From assembly GCA_033296885.1 (NCBI GenBank), contig MU863986.1, positions 62,001-126,000 of the forward strand: DNA of 64,000 nucleotides, read 5' to 3'. Within the stretch, counting starts at the first letter, position 1; the number at the start of each line of letters is the position of its first letter. Position numbers and translations under genes: made by a program. The notes under the pieces were generated by a model that was given only the letters and a program-made list of their open reading frames with translations, was not told the DNA's origin and searched no databases. This document shows, piece after piece, positions 1-11,594 of the stretch. This stretch comes from Triangularia verruculosa (Eukaryota; Ascomycota; Sordariomycetes; Sordariales; Podosporaceae).

Positions 1-2887
1 ATATCATCAAGGTCCCTCCAACCTGAATACGATATGCCTTGTACTCGATCGGTCTGTGTGGGTGCTTCTTGTGTTTCTTATTTGCAGCACTGATGCTCAT
101 CCAAGCACCTCCAATGCCGATCCCTAGCAAAATGTTGAGCATAGGACCTCCAAAGCATGCCGCCCTATTGCAGTCTGATTAGCTTTCCCCTTCTTCGCAA
201 GTGAACAACGATGCAACTTACAACGCCATAACCGGATACCCCAACCTCGCAACCGTAACATCAGCCACCAAATCCCCCAACGAATTTCCCACCGCAAACA
301 CCGTCAGTCCCAAAATCGCTTCCGAAATGTCCAGAATAACCCCAAACGCCTTCATCACGCCCACCACCTCACCCGCTATCGTCGAGATCCATGCTACACT
401 AATCACGAACCCGAGGAAGCAGAGCAGGAAGTGGTACTTGGGCTTCGAATCCGGCGATGTCGTCAGAAGCAACGCTCCAAGCAAACACAGTGAAACAACC
501 AGCGAATAAAGCACAAGCATTAGTAGGGTCTTGGCTGGATTCTCATAGTCTTCCATGGTGTTGGCCCAGCCAATGAGGACGACAAACATCGGTCCTGTGA
601 AGAGCTGAAGAGCGACAAGCCATCTGTTCCATCCTGATGGAGGCTCTGAGGCAGTTGTCATTAGGTCAGCTTCTAAACTGACGGGCTTGTTTGCTTGTTG
701 TATGACCGGTGGGTTGGTGGGAAATTGCGGGTCTTGTTGGTGGTCGGTATCAGAAACAAGCGTAGAGCCTGAATCTGGCGGCTGTTGCAGTGACAGCTGC
801 GACGGTGATGGGCTTATCATGGACCGAGAAGACACTGATTTGGTCCTCCGTCGGTATTCTTGCCATGCTTCCTCGGGCTGTACAGAACTACTTTCTTGCA
901 CCGAAACGGGAGTTGCGGTGTTACCCAACTGACCGAACTCAGGGGAGTCGACAAAGTCCACTTCAGAGCTGTCGCCATCTCCCGCATCCGTTTCGACGAC
1001 AGGTAAGGTCGTTACGAGTATGAAAATGCTTGGAACAGAGATCAAACTGAGAATCTTGTCCCACCACGTTTTCTCCTTCCACCCCTGAAGTGTGGGAAAT
1101 ATGGTCGCAAGGAGCACATGAGGAGGCGGTAGCACCGAATAAGGCCACCACCTGACCGGCTTGGGCTCCCCTACATGGTCAGAGAATCCAGAGATGGACT
1201 GACGACGCATGTCTAAAGCATCTGGAAATGGGAAAGAGGGAGGGTGTTCTAGTGAGGCTGGCGTAAGAAGGGCTGGGGACTCCGAGAACCCAGGAAAAGG
1301 TGAGAGAGATGGCGATGAGTGACCACTGGAAGTTCTGCTGTGCGATGGCGGTATCTGTAGCTGTAAACGCGGAGATTGCATAGGCAATAGCTCTTCCTGA
1401 ATTACGTGGTCGATGGCCGCTGTTGAGGAGCCCAATGGCGGCGCAAGCATTCCATCAATAGTGCGGCTTGCTGAACTCATCCGCGTGCTCGGCCTCTCTT
1501 GTGCCAAATCGGGATGCGGAAGCGCAGGATTCGGTAGATTTAGGGGGTCATTTCCATTTGATAACGCCCTTTCTCTCGAGTTCGTAGGTAGATGGGCCGG
1601 CAGTGTACTATTTCTAGGACGGCCACGGGGAAGCTCAGCGGTGGAACTGGCGCGCTGATGACCCGAGTTTGCTCGAACAGGGAGTGGTCCCATGTGCATA
1701 TTCCTCGCCTTCTGCAGCGAGGACAAGACAGACCGAAACTCTAGCACACCAACAAGACTCGGCCGGATAGGGGCAATGGTGGTGGTGTTGCTCCGCGTCC
1801 ATCGTGGGCGATTCGCGCGCATGCTGTTGGCCATTTCTGCCGCAACGTGTAAGTCGCGATCCTCTTGATCTTCGGAAAATGGTGCGGCCGGCACCTCGAC
1901 GCCGTCCACCTCAATCCGCGGAGCTCGCTCCAAGACACTGATATCAGCAGCCTCTGGAGCACTACTGGACCGGCCACCTACCGGCGCTGCGTCGTCCTCC
2001 GGCTCGTCTCGGTATGGCTCAAACTCCTCTGTTCCCCTACCCGAGGGCCCAAAATAGTGTGTACGAGAGGCGACATCCCGTAGCCTTTGACGTCTCCTCC
2101 TGGTTGTAAACCAGTGCCATCCCACCACCACGGCCACATAGAATAGGTAGAAGCCGATCATGCATAAGCACTCCCAAAGGTGCAACTCGCCGTCGGCCAA
2201 GCATACCATCGTGAAGCTGACGGCCACGATGAAGAATGCGATATCCCGGATAAAAGTGCGCTTGCTGACCTTGAATTCTCGGACCAGCGCCATGGAGCCT
2301 GCCACAACGGCAGTGATGAAGCCAGCCGCTCCTATCAGCTCGCCAACAGCCATGCTCCCGCTGTTGGATCCCATGGCGGCAAAAGTACTGAACACATCTG
2401 GAGATCCATTTCCAAAAGCCAGAAACGTGACTCCTGCCAAGCTCTCACTCAACCCAAGGACACTGGCGATGGTGCTGAGATTCACGCTGAAGAAGTCACT
2501 GGCGGCTATACCAATGGTCGTGAAGAGTAGACCAAGCCAGCTGGCCAGAATCGCAAAGGCGACAGGTTTTGCGCCGCCGAGGGTGCAGTAGTAAAACGAT
2601 AGATAATGGACGAGGCCAGCTTCGTCATCTTCGCAGTTGGCGAGAATAAAGGCGCATTGGTCCTCGGCGCTATGGACCATGCGACAGTCCACATCCTCTA
2701 GTTCCGCCACATCATCGTTGACATGTCGCGCGACCAGTTGTGGACTGCGCCGGTGTAGTTGGCGACTGGCAATATCTGCTTTTGGTGAGAAGAGCGCATA
2801 GTAAGTCGTTATGATGGTGATAAGTAAGAGGGCCGTCACAAGAGGGCGGGAGCTGTATCTGCTCCGCTTAGGGAGAGGAGGTGGCAT
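1..2887 (-). CDS. Cation/Ca2+ exchanger (CaCA family, NCLX/YDL206W-like), 3' end outside window
   Basis: Predicted membrane antiporter exchanging Ca2+ for Na+ or H+, probably in an internal membrane. An N-terminal membrane segment (about residues 14-32) is followed by a first Na_Ca_ex domain whose alpha-1 repeat carries the signature GNGSPDVFSTFAA. A long polar Ser/Pro-rich cytosolic loop of over 400 residues follows, then a second helical domain whose alpha-2 repeat carries VGNSLGDLVADVTVA. An intron lies at 165-221 (donor GTAAGT, acceptor AATAG). It restores the frame into LAACFGGPMLNILLGIGIGG, which continues off the left edge, so the C-terminus is missing. I prefer the Met at 2887 (MPPPLPKRS) because it sits just before the hydrophobic segment; an in-frame Met also exists at 2935. 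At least 943 residues are present. The two-repeat architecture is certain; assignment to the NCLX/YDL206W branch rests on the long loop and is less sure. Confidence 0.88.
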
Positions 2888-2935
2888 TCTGTTCGTGATA
2901 TCATGGCATTGCGCGCTCAAGAAAAAAACAAGCAA

Positions 2936-3941
2936 TAGTGAAATGCAACGGCCGAGACTCGATACGGCGCCAAGGTCTCGGGTTCCAAGTGTTCGAGGCC
3001 GGCGGGCCGTGGAGAGCTATATAAGTGTCACCGGGCGTACCGTTGGGCAGGAGGGTAGCTGTTGTTTCGTCAAGTATGAGATCATCCTCTAGCGGTGCTC
3101 TCATGTAAGAGTTGGCTTGGCACCGGGACAAGTTAGCGAACAAACGGTCTGGGCCGCGTCGGCTTCAGCTGTTGGTGTACCTCCAGCGGCGGTGGCGAGG
3201 GCGCTGATTGGATCCAGCAGTGAGCGCGTGTTGGAGACCTTGGCAGCTTGTAACGGCATACGTCGACGTGTGTGATATGGGTGCATTGTGAGGAGACTGA
3301 AACTAACTCGACATGTTGATAGAGCGACGTGTGCACTGACATAGGCTTGTCATTATGACAAGTTGGGATGAAGAAGAAAGTCAGGTCAAAATATGCTTTA
3401 GGAACGACCATAGGCAACCCCGGGGCCTGAAGAGTCTCAAAATCAACAAAAGCACAGACAATCAAAATCGTCATCCCTTCAGAAACCCAGGTCCTAATGC
3501 AACCATACGCCATAAACCGTCTGACCGTTTTGCACGTTGAAAGCTTTCAACGCTTCCAACTGTCTTCGAAACCCAAACCCTCGGATTCCTCAAGCCAGCG
3601 CGATATACCCCACACTTCGGTTCTTATCAGCACGTGGTCCTCACTGCGCACGAGCCACAATCACCCCGTTGCCAACCAATCGCGCTGTCGCATACGGTTT
3701 TGCGGTTCGAGGCCTGAAGTAAACAAACAGCAAGATTTGGGAAGGGGGGGGTTGTCGCCGCCAACTAATCAATCAATCGCCAAATTTGAAGACGCCGACC
3801 ACCGACGACAGCCACCGCGATCAGCCACCACGACCGACGCCAGGAGCGCGAATACCTCATTTTGATCGAATATCTTGTCGTAAAATAACGGTAGCAATAA
3901 CATCGCAGTCCATATACCAACACAGGAATAGCCGAGACAAG
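2936..3941. other. Divergent intergenic region between exchanger and condensin genes
   Basis: About 1 kb shared upstream of two genes pointing away from each other (exchanger on -, condensin subunit on +). Short open frames here have no recognisable domains. A CCAAT motif is visible near 3675. I see no RNA gene or repeat. It probably holds both promoters and 5' untranslated regions. Confidence 0.5.
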
Positions 3942-6722
3942 ATGCCTCGTGTATCAGCGGTGCACCGCAGAAGCGTGAGCCGGGTCCCCTCGGGGTCCAT
4001 GGCCGCTTCGCCCTTCAAATCGCCAGTCAAGTGCGTTTCAACTCATCTAGAGATTGACCCATCGTAGCCCGGGAAACAATGTCGCTAATAATGCCGCCCC
4101 AGAATACCCCTCAACGACGACGCCCAGGAAAAAGCCCAGCGCTCCCACGGCCGCAAAGCCCTCCACGAAGCCCACGTCAACCAACTCCGACAAGCCGCCA
4201 CCGAAGGTGCCCGCGCAACCACCCCGCGCCGCCAGTCTCTGGCCCTCGTCGACCTCGAAGGCGTCGACTCGCCAGACAACTCCCAGAACCCCCGCACCCC
4301 CCGCCGGCGCAGGCACAGCGGCCGGGAAAACATCCTCGACGATGAAAACGACGTCATGGTCGGCGGCAAAGCCGTCACCCCGATGAAGCGCGTCCCCATC
4401 CTGGCCAACTTTGAGGAGTGGATGAAGATGGCGACCGACAACAAGATCAACGCGGCCAACTCCTGGAACTTTGCGCTGATCGATTACTTCCACGACATGA
4501 GCTTGCTGAAGGAGGGCGATGGGGTCAACTTCCAGAAGGCGAGTTGCACGCTGGACGGGTGTGTCAAGATTTACACGAGCAGAGTGGACAGTGTTGCGAC
4601 CGAGACGGGCAAGTTGCTGAGTGGGTTGGCGGATAGCAGGGATAGTAAGAAGAGGAATAGGGAGGGTGAGGAGGACGAGGAAGAGGAGGATGAGGTGGAT
4701 GAGGATGGGAATGTGAGGAAGAAGCCAAAGAAGAAGGCGCAAAGGTCGTCGGAGGCTACGCTGGCGCCGTCGTTTGCGTCGTTGCAGTTGAAGAAATTTG
4801 AGCTGGAGTTTGCGGTGGATCCGCTTTTCAAGAAGGCGTCGGCGGATTTTGACGAGGGCGGTGCGAAGGGGCTGTTGCTGAATCATTTGATGATTGATTC
4901 ACAGGGGAGGATTGTTTTCGATAGCAGTGATGATGCCAACGATGCGTCAACGTCGAAGACGAGGAAAAAGCTTGCGGAGGGCGAGGAGGGTGCTGAAGAC
5001 GAGGAGGATGTGGATGTTTCGATGCAGGACCGCGAGGACTCGGAGGAGCCGGAGGAGCCGGAGGAGGATGAGGGTGATATTGAGATTGACGTTGTTGGCC
5101 TTGGGCAACGGTTCTTCCCGGATCTCAGCCGACTCGATGAGATGGACGTGTGCCCGTCACTCAAGGGGTTTGACCTTGGTGACCCCTCCGGCTCTCTCGA
5201 CATTCCCTTCCTTAGAGCGCCAGAGGACTGGAAGGACCATGAAAAGGAGAAGACACCGGGTGCCGGTGGCTTAGACAAGTCTGGCATGTACATTGACGAG
5301 GAGAACCCTCTTGGATTCGACGACTTTGACGGCCTTGGCACCTTTGATCTTGGTGGCGATGTGGCCTTCGGTGAGGGTGGTGAAGCCTGGGCCCGTGAAG
5401 CCGCTCTTGAGCCTCAGATGATGCGGGTGTTTGATGCCGGCCTGGGTCTCGGCAACGATGGCGGCGAAGCAGAAGGCGAGGGCGACGCCGTGGATCTCAT
5501 GGATACCGCCAATCCAGACTATGTCATCTCCATGACCCACGCTCAAAAAGCCGACAAGGTTCACGAGGACATCCTCAGCTACTTCGATCAAGCCCTCCAG
5601 AAGAACTGGTCCAACGCCGAGCACTGGCGCATCCGCAAGATCAAAGACAACAACAAAACCACGGAACCGACCAAGCCGCGCAAAGAGAAGCAGCCATTCG
5701 AAATCGACTTTGCCTCCCCGCTGGACCCAGCCATCGCAGACGCAATCTACACCACGGCCTCCTCCAACACCACCATCTCCCTCGCCAAGAAGGACTGGAA
5801 GTCAAAGACTCGCAACCTGCTACCGGACGATAAGCACTTCAACAGCAAGCAACTCCTCTCCCTCTTCCTCAAGCCAAAAGCCCGCCTCCACAACCGCCGC
5901 AAGCTCACCTCAAGAGAAGACGCCTTTTCCGCCCGCAGAGCAGAAGCCATCGACAGCAACGGCCCCGCCGAGCTCAACGAAGCGTTTTGGGCCACGCAAA
6001 AAGCGCCAGAGTCCAACCCCTTGTCAGACGACCTCCCGCAAGGTGACTACGACGCGAACTTCTTCCAGGATGACGGGTTACCTTTTGCCGGCGACAATGG
6101 CGCGGATGACGACGACATGGATGATGAGTTTGCCGATGCCAGGGAGCACTTTTCCCCTGACCTGCCAGGTGGTAATCACCAAGGGGGGGGCATGACGGAA
6201 GTAGGGATGACGGGGGCGTTTGGAGGGATGACGGTGACGAACCCGGCGGACCTAGCGTTTGGGACCATGCTGGTTACGCAGACGAGGAGGATCAGGCCGG
6301 ATTATGTGCAGTATGCGAGGGTGGCGAAGAAGGTGGATGTAAGACGGCTGAAGGAGGAATTGTGGAAGGGGATGGGGTTGGAGAAACTTGAGGTTGGTTT
6401 TTTTTTTCTCGCTGTCCTCCTTGATTGTGGATGATATATTAACCGGGAGAAAAAATAGGAGGCACCACCACCACCCCCGCCAACAGCTGAATCACCTAGT
6501 GATAGTCCCGAGGACCCGGAGCTGAAGTTTACGGACGTCATGAACGGGCTGCAAAAGGTGTACCCTAAGCCGGTGATGGACGACATCTCGACGAGTTATT
6601 GTTTTATCTGCCTGCTGCATTTGGCCAACGAGAAGGGGTTGGTGATTGAGAAGACGGAGGGGTTGGAGGAGCTGACGATCAAGAAGGACTGGGGGGCGGA
6701 GATTTCAGCTGGGGGGGATTAA
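3942..6722 (+). CDS. BRN1: Condensin complex subunit 2 (kleisin, Barren/CAP-H)
   Basis: Kleisin subunit of condensin, which bridges the SMC2-SMC4 heads and drives mitotic chromosome compaction. Three exons were read: 3942-4030, 4103-6392 and 6459-6722, with introns 4031-4102 (GTGCGT...CCCCAG, branch GCTAAT) and 6393-6458 (GTTGGT...AATAG). They give 880 residues. The first junction yields SPVK-IPLNDDAQEK, the conserved start of fungal Barren proteins. The core follows (VTPMKRVPILANFEEWMK, NAANSWNFALIDYFHDM). Acidic low-complexity stretches are typical of the linker. The C-terminus (FTDVMNGLQKVYPKPVMDDI, then ISTSYCFICLLHLANEKGL) matches the winged-helix end that binds the SMC2 side. Length is normal for the family. 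An in-frame Met near 4356 would drop the conserved N-terminal motif and is not the start. Confidence 0.95.
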
Positions 6723-7392
6723 GATGGGAGGAGGGGGGGGGGTCCAAGTGAAATATGTGTTGCGATGTTGGGTTTTGGTTGTGGGAAAAAAGGTAAATTG
6801 TTGTTGTTGTTGTTGTTGTTAGGGGCCGGGGGTTATGTGTAGGGTGTTTGTTAACGATAATGACTATTCCTTTCATTTATCTTCATGTTTGAAATCTTGC
6901 TGTTTGAGCGAAGGTTGGATTTGGTGAGCAAGTGTGTTACTGGTAGTTGCTTGGGGAGTCATTATTGGCCCTTTTATCTTCCATGTGAGGCCATCCACAC
7001 CCATCTGTAATCTTAGCCCTTGCTACACTGGTCTCTTGTAAAGTGGTCTATTATACAGTTGTCTTCTATACACTTGCTCCTTCTTATACGCCCACTTGCA
7101 CACCCGCTCCTTCTTATACACTTGTTGCTTCTTGCTCCTTCCTACAATCGCCCCTTGCTACACCCGCTCCTTCTTTCCCTTGAGATTAAGCACATCTCGC
7201 CCCTTCCCTAGGTACCTTACTCTCCCCTAAACTCTTTAGGCTGCAGCGTGGTTGTGGGAGGACGGGAGTTGATGTACTGAGTGTCCAATATTGAATTCTT
7301 AACACTAAAAGCAATGAAATGCAAAGGGGCCTTCTATCGTCTTCATCTCGTCTCGTCTCGTCTAGTCATGTCCATCATAAACCAATCACCCA
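6723..7392. other. Convergent intergenic region with simple-sequence tracts
   Basis: Region between the 3' ends of the condensin gene (+) and the small acidic protein gene (-). It holds a (TTG)n run near 6799-6821 and a pyrimidine-rich imperfect repeat at about 7018-7180. No gene is supported. Confidence 0.5.
7018..7180 (+). repeat. Imperfect pyrimidine-rich tandem repeat
   Basis: Variants of CTTGCTACAC, CCGCTCCTTCTT and ATACACTTG recur many times in about 160 bp without exact periodicity. It looks like a decayed minisatellite in the shared 3' region of two convergent genes. It has no coding value. Confidence 0.5.
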
Positions 7393-8538
7393 TCATTTCT
7401 TGCCATTGACCTCCCCGCTGCTCTTCTGGTTGTCTTTTGCGGGGTCCTCCTCGTCCTCGAGGTCGTCAATATTAACCCCCAACGAGGCCAATATCTCGTC
7501 CAACTTGCGATCAAGCTTGGTCAAGTCGTCCTCCAGCGCAGTGGCAGTCTGCTCGCCTCTGTTTATTTTTAAATACTGATCAGCGGGCTGTAACCTAACA
7601 CAACCAGTGCTTCATTCACTGATCAAGGCCGAAGCTTTTCGGATCTCAAGAGGTACATGGGAAGATTCTGACAGGTGATAGGTAGGAAAGGAGGCGGCAC
7701 TGTGTCCGGACTGCAGCCCGCCATGCCAGAACCACAGCAACCATTGCGACGGGTGGACCAATGCATACTCGGGCCAGACCAAAGCGGTTCGGCCATGTCA
7801 GCAGATTCTAGCGTCAAGGAACATCTCAGACCGCTGCACAAAGGGTCCTCCCTTCCCTGCAGTCGGTGCTGTCGGTTAACAAAACCTTATGGGCATTCTA
7901 CCCAACCAGGAGGCCGGGGATACTGTCCGTAGCAAGCCAAGGCGTGACCTGAGAGAGTGTCCTGCTGACTTCAGACAGGGCTGTCCAGAGGTCCGATCTT
8001 TCTCCTCTTTGAGGAGCGGTGTATGCGTAGAAAACCATCAGATATGTCGGCCAAAGGGGACCGCATGCAGGGAGCAGTGTTGAATCCTGTTCGTAAAGGG
8101 TAAAGCGGCAGAAAGACCCTGGAGATATGCCATGTGGATATGCGATTTGCCAAAGCCCACGCAGGGCCGGACCGGGATGCTACGGGATTTGCCATGGACA
8201 TTCGAGAAAAGCACCGAGAAATGAAAGCCGCATCATACCTAGCAAGATCTTTCAAGGCCTGGACCACAACAGAAGAGACAGGACGTCAGCAAAGGCGTCC
8301 GGCTGGGTGGAAAAGGGCACGGAGACGGAACGAATGAGAGCGTCTCCCTGGAACCTCGGCCAGCCCAGCAACTATGCTTTGCTTGCATGGCATGGCATAG
8401 AGTGTGGAATAGATCGCTTACCTGCGCCAAGTTTTCACCAACCAACGCCGAGGGCAGCGACGATGACGAAGAGTTTCCATTCTGAGTCGTTTTCGTCTCT
8501 GAGGGGCCATTCTCGGTTGGGCCGTTCGGAGAGGCCAT
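7393..8538 (-). CDS. Small acidic hypothetical protein, two exons
   Basis: I do not recognise the family. Exon 1 (8422-8538) encodes 39 residues, MASPNGPTENGPSETK followed by a Ser run and ENLAQ, and ends at a strong GTAAGC donor. Exon 2 (7393-7548) encodes LEDDLTKLDRKLDEILASLG, a coiled-coil-like helix, followed by an acidic tail ending in VNGKK. The frame-compatible acceptor is GAGCAG just before 7548, giving about 90 residues. The intron would be 873 bp, unusually long for this genome, so a small middle exon may have been missed. An in-frame Met exists further upstream at 8586. A heptad-like leucine pattern suggests oligomerisation or complex assembly. The coding call rests on composition and phase agreement only. 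Confidence 0.5.
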
Positions 8539-11500
8539 GTTCGCCGTGGTCAGGAAAAAGCGAGTGGGAGAGTTTGGCAGACACAAAAGCCGATGCCGCG
8601 ATATCCACCGAAAAACGACCGTGAGGTTTGTGATAACGGCTGGCTCAATAGTGCAAATTTATCGCTGGAACAGCGATTCCGTAGTCGGCGGTGCCGATGT
8701 GCCCTGTTGAAACCGCAGACGCTTGACACGATCAGTCTCCTCCCAGACAAACGTACGATTTTTGCAGCAAGGCTATGGCGTTTTGGGCGAATGACTGGGT
8801 GTCGAGCACTTTTGCGACAACACTCCACACGGCTTGGCTCGGCAGCGATGTGTTGTTGGGAGCTTGGCTTTGCTTCTTTCTTCGACCGCTGCCCACAGCC
8901 TCGTAAACTGCACTTGATGACGACGCTCTCTCGCGGCGACCAGAAGATCACGCAGCCTTCGTTCCGCATGGGTTGGTGCGTATGGAATAGTTTGGATTGT
9001 TCACACTCGGCTGAATTTCTAGGATGCCAGGTTCGTGCCGAGAAAGCGACCCTTGTTTGTGACGTGACTTGCGGAGCTTGATGGAGACGTTCTAGACCCA
9101 TGGTCGATTTCCAGGAATCTGGACTGCGGAGGTCCCTGTTCACCAGCTGGCGCGTGCGGGCCAGTCCACCAACCCCACCATGATCAGACGACCATCATCA
9201 CCAAGCCTCGAGTCCCATGGCCTGATTGCGACCGAAATGTGCTATGCTGGAATCGGAAATCCCATATTGAAACGGCAATTCCCAACGGCGCCAGCGACTG
9301 GGAATCTCCCATTTCCGTCTTTTAGGGCAATTAGGCCATTTGGAAATCGTATTCTCCTCCGGACCGCCATCCGCAGTCGACATTTCCTAATGCCATTTTG
9401 CCCACAAACGTTTTTTTTGACGTTCATGCACGATATGAGAATACATCGCTGCGAACGGAACATGACACATCCAAAGTTGAGGCCGAGAGTGCATGTGGCA
9501 TCACATAAGAGCAAAAATATTCGATCGCGGTGCAAAATGTCGATTCTAGTTTTTATCAGGAATAATTGTCCTGTCCGGCCGAAGGTACGGTGAACCCCTC
9601 TGCCCCGCCATCCATACAAACGTGGCCAACGGTATCTTCCGCGAACCATCGTAGATTTGCTCTCCTGTAGCAGCTGATCACAATAGTGTACTCCGGGCAA
9701 TACTCCCGTACGGGTTTATTTTTCTTCAGGTCACGGGAAACATGTGGCCAACGAGCAAAGCAAAAGGAAAAAAAATCCCGTCGGTCCCGTTCAGTTGAAG
9801 CTGGGACGAGGCCAGGCAGGAGGGGAGCTCTCTGTGCGCAGGACTGAGCGGTTTGTGAACCAATGATGATACCTGCCACCCTGCCGTGAGTCCGTGACGG
9901 CCCTCCCACGCCAGCTTGGGAAAGCGGCGGGGGAGCGGCCCCTGATTGGTCCGGGGCCCTGCTGATCCATCATAATCGTACGTTTTTTTTTCATGTGCCT
10001 CATGGCGTCGATTGGGATCGAGATCCCCCTTGCTCGCTTCCCCCTCCAGGTGGCCCTCCGCCGTCCGATGCCCCGACTGAGTTTGGGTTTGCCATGTCGC
10101 TTTGGTTGGCCGTCATCATGGCATTCATCTGGACCACGGTCGATGCGAAATGGCCAACAAAAAAAAAATACGAGAGCGACGATTGCCCTGCCGCCCGTGG
10201 GCCGTTTCCGTTGAGATCTCGATCAAGCAGCCCGTCGGCCCATCACAAAGTCGAGTGCCCGGTGTCACTTTGCCATCTTTGAAAGAGCAATGTCCATGAC
10301 AGCACCTATGATCCGTAGATCGGTAAATACTGTAAGTGTATCTCACCAGCCTCGAAGGGTCAGAATATCGGTGGAGCAGAGGCAGCAGGCGCAGCGGTTC
10401 GTCTTTGTGTCTTAGTGGCCCTGTTGCAGCGGACACGGCGCTCTGTCCGATCCATGTTCTTGTTGATCTGATGCCTGAACCGTCCATCTCCAAAATGCGC
10501 ATGCTGTTCGCCTGTACCTCTGTCCAGGGGGCAGCCTCTCCAACAACCAAAGGGTGCTGTACCGAGCGTAACAACCATCGCCAAAACTCAGAGCGGTGCC
10601 CAGAACAGAGGCGGTCCTTTCCCGAGGAAGCTAGCCCGGCGAATAATACCCAGGAACTTCGGCCGCTGTCCACAAATCAGCCGATTTGGGAGCCACGCAC
10701 TGGGATTGCCTCGACTTTTTAGACTGACATATACATCTGTAATGTACACTTACTATATTGATCCCCATGCCGGCTGCTCGCTCTATTTGCTGACACCGCA
10801 TTTCTCCTTGCCCAGCAGATAATAAACCTGCCCACACTCCCTTTTTTGTCTCCTTTTGAGAAAGAGTCCAGGCCCCAACCACAGATCGAGCCCGTCACAC
10901 GCCCAGCATTCCGCAGCGAGACACCGACGGCGGGTACCTAAGCATTACCCATCCGAGCAAACCCCCCTGGCTACCCCCGAGCTCCCTGCACCGGCTCCGG
11001 TTCCGTGTTCTGTCTGTAAGTACCTGTGCCCTCCCGACACTTGTACCCCCTTCCACTTCCATGCCGATTTCGTCCCACGTCAACCAGCTCCTGTCTCTCC
11101 TCCAATTCAGCATGTCATCGAGATCTTGACTTCTACCCCGCCACCAAAAGCCACCGCTGCCCTTCAAGAATGCCATGTTTTGCTGTAAATCCCGTCTAAC
11201 ATTCCCATTGAGACCTCGCCACAACCAGCACCCAAGGAGCACCTACTCGTCCCTCACCAGCACCGATCCTGACCACACCACGCGAGATTTGAACTCCCGT
11301 TTATAAGAATCCACCCGCCAGCGAAGCTCGACTCTTCTCGACCACCAACCCTTGCCGTCCAGGCCCCTTCCAGCCCACTGTGTTTGCTGTTTACGCCAGC
11401 CGAAGCTCCGAGAGCGCACACCCACCACCACAACCCCGTCTGGTAGCTTCAGTGCATACATAGCCCAGTCGCGTTGCCAGACCCACTCTGATTCGAGAGC

Positions 11501-11594
11501 CCAGGGCACGAGACGAGACAACCCAGACAAAAACCAACATAGCTGTTACACCACAAACCACCGCCAGACAGCAGCAGTACACGAGCAAGGCTGA
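8539..11594. other. 3 kb gene-poor region upstream of HMG-box gene
   Basis: I see no convincing coding frame, tRNA or mobile element. Open frames of 100-200 codons occur on both strands but overlap each other, lack domains and have no coding bias. The C-rich stretch from about 10,850 to 11,590 resembles a long 5' leader of the downstream transcription factor gene. Confidence 0.45.

Noticed and set aside
4356..6434. Condensin subunit starting at the Met at 4356
   Set aside because: It omits the conserved N-terminal IPLNDDAQEK segment, recovered by the intron 4031-4102 model.
10000..10300. Small genes in the 8.5-11.6 kb interval
   Set aside because: Several overlapping short frames on both strands; none has domains, splice signals or consistent bias.
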